Shown in pieces: positions 1-5,257 of a stretch of 5,257 nt of DNA. Below the pieces are notes generated by a model that saw only the letters and a list, made by a program, of their open reading frames with translations, did no database searches and was not told where the DNA came from. The first letter of the stretch is position 1. Each line of letters starts with the position of its first letter. A program made the translations under genes and the position numbers. The DNA lies in NCBI GenBank assembly GCA_011051925.1, contig DRKE01000271.1:1-5257 (forward strand), written 5' to 3'. This stretch comes from Deltaproteobacteria bacterium (GTDB taxonomy: Bacteria; Myxococcota_A; UBA9160; UBA4427).

Positions 1-1076
1 AGGTTCAAGTAGTACGTGAGGTTGTGGAGCGCCGTCAGCCGCATGCCCAGGCTTTCGCCGCTCCGGATCAGATGCCGGAGATAGGCTCGACTGTGGTGGC
101 GGCAGGCTGGACAACGACACTCTGGATCGAGGGGGGCTTCGTCGCGCTCGAAGACCGCATTGCGCAGGTGGAGCGTGCCCTGGGATGTGAAAAGCAGACC
201 ATGGCGACCGTTGCGCGTGGGGACGACGCAGTCGAAGAGGTCCACGCCGGCCGCCACGCCGTCGAGCAGATCGAGGGGCCGCCCGAGCCCCATCAGATAG
301 CGTGGCCGGTCGTGGGGCAGGGCTTCGTTCGCGCTGGCGACGGCCGCGCGCCGCTCGTCGCGAGATTCTCCCAGCCCGAGTCCGCCGTGGGCGAACCCGT
401 CGAAATCGAGTCGGGCCGTCGCTTCGGCACTCCGGCGGCGCAGGACTTCGGACGCGCCGCCCTGGGTGATGCCGAAGACGGCCTGGTCCCGGCGTCGTCG
501 TGCCCGCTGGGCGCGTTCCGCCCAGCGCAGGGTGCGGTCCATCGCCCGCTCGAGATCCCGGTCGTCCGTCCGCCGCTGCCGCGAGGCGGTCGGATCGTTC
601 CCGTTGCTGGGGCCGGCGATCGGAATGCATTCGTCGAGCACCATCGCGATGTCCGAGCCGAGGGCCTCCTGGATCCGGATGGCGCTTTCCGGGGTCAGCT
701 GGCGGCGGCGTCCGTCGAGGGGAGAAGCGAAAGTGACGCCTTCCTCGTCGATCCGTGCCCGATCCGAGAGCGAGGTGACCTGGAAACCGCCGCTGTCGGT
801 CAACCAGGGCCCCGACCAGCCCGTGAAGCCGTGCAGACCGCCGAGCGCCTCGATGGTCTCTTCGCCGGGACGCTCGTGGAGGTGGTAGGTATTCGAGAGC
901 AGGATCTGGGCTCCGGCCTCGGCGAGTTCAGCGGGGCTGATTCCGCGGACGGCGCCGAAGGTCGCGACCGGCATGAAGGTCGGCGTCTCGATCTCACCAT
1001 GGGGCGTCATGAGGCGGGCTCGCCGGGCGGACCCGTCCCGTGCAATGACCTCGAAACGGAAACCCGAGGCCCTCAT
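1..1076 (-). CDS. tgt: tRNA-guanine(34) transglycosylase (Tgt), C-terminus cut by window edge
   Basis: Tgt swaps guanine-34 for preQ1 in the anticodon wobble position of tRNAs for Asp, Asn, His and Tyr, a cytoplasmic step of queuosine synthesis. About 358 residues are present, so only the last few dozen bases are missing (family about 370-380 residues). Visible landmarks are SNTYHLHERPG near residue 75; DSGGFQ with the catalytic-pocket Asp at 94; the LDEC motif with Asp148 and Cys150; FGITQGG; GGLGLGE around 232-238; RYLMGLG; and GVDLFDC with the nucleophile Asp at 282, followed by PTRNGR. The zinc ligands are complete: Cys320, Cys322, Cys325 and His351. The ATG at 1076-1074 is preferred because a GGGGAG Shine-Dalgarno lies 7 bases upstream, it overlaps the queA stop as ATGA, and the family alignment starts here. 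The loop after LDEC is longer than usual. The frame is open throughout, so it should be functional. Identification is from remembered family motifs. Confidence 0.96.
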   Translation of the reverse strand, partial: MRASGFRFEVIARDGSARRARLMTPHGEIETPTFMPVATFGAVRGISPAELAEAGAQILLSNTYHLHERPGEETIEALGGLHGFTGWSGPWLTDSGGFQVTSLSDRARIDEEGVTFASPLDGRRRQLTPESAIRIQEALGSDIAMVLDECIPIAGPSNGNDPTASRQRRTDDRDLERAMDRTLRWAERAQRARRRRDQAVFGITQGGASEVLRRRSAEATARLDFDGFAHGGLGLGESRDERRAAVASANEALPHDRPRYLMGLGRPLDLLDGVAAGVDLFDCVVPTRNGRHGLLFTSQGTLHLRNAVFERDEAPLDPECRCPACRHHSRAYLRHLIRSGESLGMRLTALHNLTYYLN

Positions 1077-2221
1077 CGACGATCTCCCCGAGCGGGATCG
1101 AACACGAGCATCGCGTCGCCATACGAATAGAAACGGAACCCGTCGCGAATCGCTTCGCGATAGGCGCCGAGGATCGCCTCGCGTCCGGCAAAGGCCGCCA
1201 CGAGAAGCAGCAACGAGGATCGGGGAAGATGGAAATTCGTGAGCAGGGCGTCGACGATCCTGAAGGGGCGCCCGCCCGGGCGGATGAAGAGATCCGTCGT
1301 TCCGGAGCCGGGTCGCAGGCTTCCGTCCGGGGCGGCCCGGCTTTCGAGGACCCGCGTCGTGGTCGTGCCCACGGCAACGACCCGCCCGCCGGTCCGTCGG
1401 GTCCGCTCGATGGCTTCGCAGGTCGCGACGGGCAGCTCGAAGCGTTCGGCATGAAGCCGGCCTTCGGCAAGGGCTCGGGCATCCAGGGGCCGGAAGGTGC
1501 CGGCACCCACATGGAGGACGAGTTCCGCGCGTCCGATCCCCCGCTCGGCCAGACGATCGAGAAGTCCCGTCGTGAAATGGAGACCGGCCGTCGGGGCGGC
1601 CACGGCGCCGGGCTCCCGCGCGTAGATCGTCTGGTAGCGCACCCGATCGCGGGTGTCTGCAGCCCGACCCGATCGTCGGATATAGGGCGGGAGCGGGGCG
1701 TCGCCCCAGTCATGGGGATCCAGACTCTCGGGAAATTCCAGGCTGACCTCGCCGCGCTCGTGCACCTCGACGACGGTCGCCGGGAGGGGCGGACGGCCAT
1801 CGCGCTCGAAGACGAACGCCAACCCGCGCCGGAGCCGTCCCCGGCACTTCACGAGAGCGCGATGCCTTCGATGAGAAGCGTCCCCCGGCCCGTCCGGCAG
1901 CAGCAGCGCCTCGGCCGCGCCGCCGGTGCTTTTCCGGCCGAGCAGTTTCGCGGGCAGGACGCGCGTCGTATTCACGACGACGAGGTCGCCCGGGGCCAGC
2001 CAGTCCGGGAGATCCCGCACACGGGCGTCATGGTCCGCCGCGAGACGTCGGCCGGTCGAGCGATCGAGGAGGAAGAGCCGAGCCCTCTCGCGATCCTCGA
2101 TCGGAACCTGCGCGATCCGGTCCTCGGGCAGGACGAAGTCGTAGTCGTCGAGCATCGCGAGGCCGTCATCCGTTGCGGTCGTTTCTCCGCCGCTCGACCC
2201 GATCGGAGCCGATCGGTTCAT
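1073..2221 (-). CDS. queA: S-adenosylmethionine:tRNA ribosyltransferase-isomerase (QueA)
   Basis: QueA transfers and isomerises the ribosyl part of S-adenosylmethionine onto preQ1-34 of tRNA, giving epoxyqueuosine, the step after Tgt. The 382-residue reading carries the family motifs in order: LDDYDFVLPEDRIAQ (24-38), NTTRVLPAKL (84-93), PPYIRR (178-183), YQTIYA then GAVAAPTAGLHFT (about 196-217), LHVGAGTFRPL (236-246), AVGTTTTRVLE (283-293), TNFHLPRSSLL (328-338) and FYSYGDAMLVF (364-374). All look intact. The start is uncertain. ATG at 2221 overlaps the upstream stop as ATGA, which favours coupling, but it adds 22 residues before the usual family N-terminus. ATG at 2155-2153 (residue 23) would give a 360-residue protein matching the family start. 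Neither site has a good Shine-Dalgarno. The gene overlaps tgt by 4 bases downstream, so transcription presumably starts upstream of the lipoprotein gene. Confidence 0.96.
   Translation of the reverse strand: MNRSAPIGSSGGETTATDDGLAMLDDYDFVLPEDRIAQVPIEDRERARLFLLDRSTGRRLAADHDARVRDLPDWLAPGDLVVVNTTRVLPAKLLGRKSTGGAAEALLLPDGPGDASHRRHRALVKCRGRLRRGLAFVFERDGRPPLPATVVEVHERGEVSLEFPESLDPHDWGDAPLPPYIRRSGRAADTRDRVRYQTIYAREPGAVAAPTAGLHFTTGLLDRLAERGIGRAELVLHVGAGTFRPLDARALAEGRLHAERFELPVATCEAIERTRRTGGRVVAVGTTTTRVLESRAAPDGSLRPGSGTTDLFIRPGGRPFRIVDALLTNFHLPRSSLLLLVAAFAGREAILGAYREAIRDGFRFYSYGDAMLVFDPARGDRR
1084..1089 (-). promoter_or_regulatory. Shine-Dalgarno of tgt
   Basis: The minus strand reads GGGGAG here, 7 bases before the tgt ATG and inside the last codons of queA. 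It supports the 1076 start and means tgt can recruit ribosomes itself as well as by re-initiation at the ATGA overlap. Confidence 0.75.
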
Positions 2222-3588
2222 GGCAGGGCCACGACGGGGGGCGTCTGGGATTCGCGAGCGAGACGGTCGAGAAGCCCGGGGGCGCCGGCGAGGGCGTCGT
2301 CCGAGAAGAGGACCTCACCGGGAAATCCGTTCTGGCGGACCAGCGCAAGCTGTCCCCGCGCGCGTTCCGGGTCCCGGGCGAAGAGCCAGACACCGATCCC
2401 CGGCCAGATCCGCTCGGCATCGGCCCAGCCGGCGAAGGTTTCCAGCTGGTATCGGAAGAGTCGATCGTCCCGCGTGTAGATCATCGGGATCGCGAGATCG
2501 AGCGCGCCGGACTCCAGCCATTGTCGCCAGTCCTGGGCCAGCGAAAGATAGGCGCGATCGACGTAGGGGATCACGGCGGCCGATAGGATCAGGCCGGGGC
2601 GCGCGGCGTGGACGTCGCTCGAGATTGCCGAGACGAGTTCCGTGACCTGTCTTCGTCGCCAGCGATCCCAATCGTTGGCATTCCGGACGACCCCCGGGCT
2701 CGCCCCTTCGATCGGGTCGGGATTGCCCGTCTCGGCGCGATAGCGGGCTCGCGCCTCGTCCCCATAGCCGAAATCGAGCCCGACGCCGAAGCGCGAGCCG
2801 GGGCTGAAGGGAAGGACGCCCGGGTGGCGGATGTAGTCGAGATGGAGCCCATCGAGTCGCGGATAGCGTTCGACGAGATCCCGGAATGTCGCGCGCAGGC
2901 GTTCGCGGACGGCGATCGACGCGGGATCGAGATAGAGGCCACGGGTGCCCATCCGGTAGTAGCGCCGATCGGGCTCGGGCAGATCGAAGTCGGGATAGTC
3001 GAGGAGCGATCGGCCGACGCGATCGACGAGGATGGCCGATGGACCGAGATCCCGGATCAATCTCGCGTCCCGACGCGTGGAGAGGGAGAGAACGTTGACC
3101 CAGGCATGGACCCGGAGATTCCGCGCGTGGGCCGCGGCGAGCAGGTCGCCAAAGCGGTCGGATACGGCAAGGTCAACGAAGGCGGCCCGTTCGACGAATG
3201 GGGCGGCGGGATAGAAGGCGCGGCCCCCCCGGTAGACCTGGACGAAGAGATCGCTTGCACCGAGCCGTTCGGCCCGGTCGAGAAGCGGCTCCACGCGCGC
3301 GGGATCCTCGAGGACCCGCACGGTGCCTTCGGCCAGGATCCACAGACCGCGCCCGTGCCGCGGCCGGGCGGCGGAGGGTTCGCCGACCGACGGCCGATCC
3401 CCGGCTCCGGAGGGCGGGGCGACATTCTCGGTCCCTTGGGGAAGATCATCGCGCACACAAGCCAGCAGGCAGACCGCAAGGGCCACCGCCAGGCCCCTGC
3501 CGATGCGATGGGATCGAAATGGATCGGATGGCTGTGGCAAAGCGGGCAGACGGTAACTTTGCGAGCCCTTTGACTCAATGGAGGGCAC
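2218..3588 (-). CDS. Predicted lipoprotein with GHL10 (glycoside-hydrolase-like family 10) domain
   Basis: From a GTG at 3588 this encodes 456 residues. A basic stretch (about 25-31) and a hydrophobic segment (33-42) end in the lipobox LLAC, with Cys44 as the predicted lipidation site, so an envelope lipoprotein is likely. A Pro/Ser/Gly-rich linker follows to about residue 78. The rest resembles the GHL10 family (PF02638, B. subtilis YngK, E. coli DigH/YddW): RGLWILAEG (80-88), LFVQVYRGG, VHAWVNV (160-166), YLDPAS (219-224), DGLHLDYIRHPG (246-257), FDFGY-like GLDFGYGDEARARY, and LDLAIPMIYT (363-372). DYIRxP and IPMxY are family hallmarks. The substrate is unknown; a sugar polymer such as peptidoglycan glycan is an inference from DigH and from the neighbouring transglycosylase. 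GTG 3588 is chosen for its GGAG 4 bases upstream. A TTG at 3540 would give a more typical signal length (Cys at 28) but has no Shine-Dalgarno. The stop overlaps the queA ATG at 2221. Confidence 0.85.
   Translation of the reverse strand: MPSIESKGSQSYRLPALPQPSDPFRSHRIGRGLAVALAVCLLACVRDDLPQGTENVAPPSGAGDRPSVGEPSAARPRHGRGLWILAEGTVRVLEDPARVEPLLDRAERLGASDLFVQVYRGGRAFYPAAPFVERAAFVDLAVSDRFGDLLAAAHARNLRVHAWVNVLSLSTRRDARLIRDLGPSAILVDRVGRSLLDYPDFDLPEPDRRYYRMGTRGLYLDPASIAVRERLRATFRDLVERYPRLDGLHLDYIRHPGVLPFSPGSRFGVGLDFGYGDEARARYRAETGNPDPIEGASPGVVRNANDWDRWRRRQVTELVSAISSDVHAARPGLILSAAVIPYVDRAYLSLAQDWRQWLESGALDLAIPMIYTRDDRLFRYQLETFAGWADAERIWPGIGVWLFARDPERARGQLALVRQNGFPGEVLFSDDALAGAPGLLDRLARESQTPPVVALP
3570..3578. 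repeat. Short palindrome TTGACTCAA near the divergent starts
   Basis: TTGA-C-TCAA is a perfect 4+1+4 palindrome inside the first codons of the lipoprotein gene as started at 3588, or just upstream of that gene if it starts at TTG 3540. Its left part, TTGACT, also resembles a plus-strand -35 hexamer. It could be a regulator half-site or chance; no factor can be named. Confidence 0.35.
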
Positions 3589-3598
3589 TATTCTCCAT
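3578..3598. repeat. Inverted repeat ATGGAG-N9-CTCCAT over the lipoprotein gene start
   Basis: Two perfect 6-base arms (3578-3583 and 3593-3598) flank a 9-base loop. On the minus strand, the 5' arm contains the GGAG Shine-Dalgarno and the loop contains the GTG start at 3588-3586. In mRNA this hairpin could mask the ribosome site; in DNA it could be an operator in the divergent promoter region. The arms are short, so chance is possible. Confidence 0.4.
3593..3596 (-). promoter_or_regulatory. Shine-Dalgarno of the GHL10 lipoprotein gene
   Basis: The minus strand reads GGAG here, followed by AATA and then GTG at 3588. It is the only recognisable ribosome site near the candidate starts and is the main reason for choosing GTG 3588 over TTG 3540 or the far-upstream ATG at 3732. 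Confidence 0.5.
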
Positions 3599-3708
3599 GG
3601 GTGTGCGGTTCGGGTGGAAGTGGGGGCGGAACTGGCCGATGTTCGTGGGCGAAGCGGTCGGGCATGCCGGCGCGTGGTCGGCCGGATCGTTGGCGGCGGA
3701 AGGGAACG

Positions 3709-3713
3709 AAGGA
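3709..3713 (+). promoter_or_regulatory. Shine-Dalgarno of slt
   Basis: AAGGA sits 6 bases before the GTG at 3720. It fixes the slt start there rather than at the in-frame ATGs at 3597 or 3639, which lack a ribosome site and would put about 40 or 27 extra residues before the signal peptide. Confidence 0.7.
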
Positions 3714-3719
3714 AGCAAG

Positions 3720-5257
3720 GTGAGCGCGCCACGACGGTGGACCGACAGACGAGGGATGCGGGGGCTCGGTCCCCGGATGGCGCTGGTCTGCCTCATTGCG
3801 ATGTCCTCCGTCGCGATGGCTTCAACCGCTCCGGAGGGGGCTCCGGGACCGCGCCGCGCCGCGGATCCCGAGGCCTCGAGCGGCCGGGTCCGGCCGGATC
3901 CGGAACCGATTCTGGGATCGATGCCGACCCCCCCTGCAGACCGCGTCCTGCGGGCGGAAAGCGAGGCCATCCTCGAGGACCCCGCGGCGCTTCTGCGGGC
4001 GGCTTCGGCGGCGATCGAGCAGGAGGACTTCGCCCACGCTGATTGGCTCTATGCCCAGGTGGCCCAACGCCATCCGATCATCGGAGACTATGCAGGACGG
4101 CTGCGTGCGCGCCTCCAGCTCTCCCTGGGGCGGGCGGAAGAAGCGCTGCTGATCGCCCAGGAGACCCTCGCGAACCACCCGGAATCGCCGCTGCGGGCCG
4201 ATCTCCATCAAATCGTCGGGGAGGCCCGGGTCGCGTTGCGCGACGAGGCCGGGGCGCGCGAGGCCTGGGCAGCGGCGCTCGCCGAAACGACCGACGACGA
4301 TCAGAGGGCCCGGCTGCTGCGCCGCGTGGCGAGGAGCGAGGAACGCTCGGGAGAGGATCGGGCGGCGGGCATCACCTGGCGGCTTCTCTGGTATGCGCAT
4401 CCGGCCAGCGAAGAGGCCCAGCAGGCGAGTCATCGGCTCGACGTGATCGAGGCCTATCTCGGCGAGACCCTGCGGCGAGCCGAGGACTGGCGGCGAAGGG
4501 GAGATCGACTCTTCCGACTGCGTCGGAACGAGGAGGCCCTCGAAGCCTACGACCGGGCCCTGGCGATGGGGCTCTCGAAGGCCGAGACGCGTCGGACGAA
4601 GAAACAGCGAGCGCAGACCCTGTTCCGCCTGCGCCGCTACCCCGAGGCGGTCGAGGCCTTCCGGGACCTGCCGCAGTCGGGGGACACGCCGATCTGGCTG
4701 GCCCGTTCGATGGCGCGGGCCGATCGCGTCCCCGAGGCGATCAAGTCCTTCGAGAAACTCGCGAGCCGGCGGGGTCCGCATCGCTTGCGGGCCCACTATC
4801 TGGCGGCGTTGCTGCTCGACGGGCGGGATCGGGACGAAGAGGCGCGGGCGCACTTCAAGGTGCTCGCCGACGATCCGTCGAAGGGAGGACTCGCCCGGGC
4901 CGCCCTCTGGTACCTCGGTTGGAGTGACTATCGGAAGGGACGCTTCCGCCAGGCCGCGCGACGATTCGAAGCCCTGGCCGAGGCGACCCCGCACGAGATC
5001 GATCGACTGCGTCCGGTCTATTGGCAGGCGCGGGCCCTCGCGGCGGCCGGCGACCCGGATCGCGCGGAGGCGATCTTCGCGTCGCTGGCCGAGGAATATC
5101 CGCTCTCGTACTACGGTTGGCGAGCCCGGGAGCGGATGGGAGAGGTCGAGTTCGATCGTCCTCCTCATCAGATCGAGCCGGGCCGGGTCGCGCTTCGACC
5201 GAGTGAACTCGCCCGAGTCCGGATCCTGATGGCCGCGGGACTGCTCGAGGCGGGGGG
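3720..5257 (+). CDS. Slt-type soluble lytic murein transglycosylase, N-terminal part (runs off right edge)
   Basis: Lytic transglycosylases cleave the MurNAc-GlcNAc bond of peptidoglycan with formation of a 1,6-anhydro end, in the periplasm. The window holds 512 residues. Residues 1-34 form a Sec signal peptide: several Arg in the n-region, a hydrophobic core at about 21-32, and a likely cut after Ala-Met-Ala34. A Pro/Arg-rich linker to about 75 precedes a long helical repeat region. TPR-like pairs are clear, for example at 268-281 (RRNEEALEAYDRAL) and RRYPEAVEAF. Most diagnostic is YWQARALAAAGDPDRAEAIF at 434-453 followed by EEYPLSYYGW (459-468), matching the U-shaped superhelical domain just before the catalytic domain of Slt70-like enzymes. 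The catalytic Glu and the goose-lysozyme-like fold lie beyond the window, so activity is inferred. The frame is intact. A plain TPR outer-membrane assembly protein is a less likely alternative, given the PLSYYG motif. Confidence 0.85.
   Translation, partial: MSAPRRWTDRRGMRGLGPRMALVCLIAMSSVAMASTAPEGAPGPRRAADPEASSGRVRPDPEPILGSMPTPPADRVLRAESEAILEDPAALLRAASAAIEQEDFAHADWLYAQVAQRHPIIGDYAGRLRARLQLSLGRAEEALLIAQETLANHPESPLRADLHQIVGEARVALRDEAGAREAWAAALAETTDDDQRARLLRRVARSEERSGEDRAAGITWRLLWYAHPASEEAQQASHRLDVIEAYLGETLRRAEDWRRRGDRLFRLRRNEEALEAYDRALAMGLSKAETRRTKKQRAQTLFRLRRYPEAVEAFRDLPQSGDTPIWLARSMARADRVPEAIKSFEKLASRRGPHRLRAHYLAALLLDGRDRDEEARAHFKVLADDPSKGGLARAALWYLGWSDYRKGRFRQAARRFEALAEATPHEIDRLRPVYWQARALAAAGDPDRAEAIFASLAEEYPLSYYGWRARERMGEVEFDRPPHQIEPGRVALRPSELARVRILMAAGLLEAG

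Larger units (their letters stand above)
3589..3719. other. Divergent intergenic region between lipoprotein gene and slt
   Basis: These 131 bases separate two genes read in opposite directions, so promoters for both should lie here or just inside the gene ends. I find no convincing -35/-10 pair: TTGACT at 3570 has TATTCT only 13 bases later, too close for a standard sigma-70 promoter. The region is open in the slt frame (in-frame ATGs at 3597 and 3639), so a longer slt N-terminus cannot be fully excluded. No terminator or small gene is seen. Confidence 0.6.

Noticed and set aside
24..1130. Plus-strand 368-codon open frame
   Set aside because: It lies antisense to tgt, whose motifs are unmistakable. 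Long antisense frames are expected at this GC content, and the product has no recognisable family.
2219..2260. preQ1 riboswitch ahead of queA
   Set aside because: queA overlaps the upstream coding region, leaving no leader, and no typical preQ1 aptamer sequence was seen there.
1229..2479. Plus-strand 416-codon open frame
   Set aside because: Antisense to queA and the end of the lipoprotein gene; Arg/Gly/Pro-rich product with no motifs.
2608..3573. Plus-strand 321-codon open frame
   Set aside because: Antisense to the GHL10 gene, whose minus-strand frame carries the family motifs and a lipobox.
3570..3594. Sigma-70 promoter from TTGACT (3570) and TATTCT (3589)
   Set aside because: The spacer is only 13 bases, and hexamers at 16-18 bases match poorly.
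3589..3732. Upstream extension of the lipoprotein gene to ATG 3732
   Set aside because: It would cross the whole divergent region and overlap the slt start, and would put about 80 residues before the signal segment; the added residues look non-coding.
4043..4927. Plus-strand 294-codon open frame
   Set aside because: Out-of-frame shadow of slt; composition is low-complexity Arg/Gly/Pro/Ala and it has no domain.
3822..5168. Minus-strand 448-codon open frame
   Set aside because: Antisense to slt; the plus-strand frame has a signal peptide, ribosome site and Slt-type repeats, while this one has none.

Overview
The window comes from a GC-rich bacterial chromosome and holds four protein genes with almost no space between them. 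The organism appears Gram-negative: there is a Sec-exported Slt-type lytic transglycosylase and a lipoprotein with a clear lipobox. Base composition and gene content would suit a deltaproteobacterial, Myxococcota-like or related high-GC lineage, but that is inference; nothing here fixes the taxon. I saw no rRNA, tRNA, mobile element, CRISPR array or phage gene.

Layout. On the minus strand, read from about 3588 down to 1, three genes lie head to tail: a predicted lipoprotein with a glycoside-hydrolase-like GHL10 domain (2218-3588), queA (1073-2221) and tgt (1-1076, its last residues cut by the window edge). Both junctions are 4-base ATGA overlaps, so the three are very likely one translationally coupled operon. 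On the plus strand, diverging from the lipoprotein gene, a Slt-type soluble lytic transglycosylase begins at 3720 and runs off the right edge before its catalytic domain. The only non-coding stretch is the 131-base divergent region 3589-3719. It carries a Shine-Dalgarno sequence for each flanking gene. Inverted repeats cover or lie just inside the lipoprotein gene's start.

How the genes work together. Tgt exchanges guanine-34 for preQ1 in tRNAs with GUN anticodons, and QueA then adds the epoxycyclopentane ring from S-adenosylmethionine to give epoxyqueuosine. The two are successive steps of queuosine synthesis and are often adjacent. The other two genes point to the cell envelope. Slt enzymes cleave peptidoglycan glycan strands, and the GHL10 family includes E. 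coli DigH (YddW), a lipoprotein that cleaves denuded peptidoglycan glycans. A divergent pair of wall-glycan enzymes, one of them coupled to tRNA-modification genes, is the most interesting aspect of the layout. The window otherwise looks like ordinary housekeeping sequence; I do not see a new system in it.
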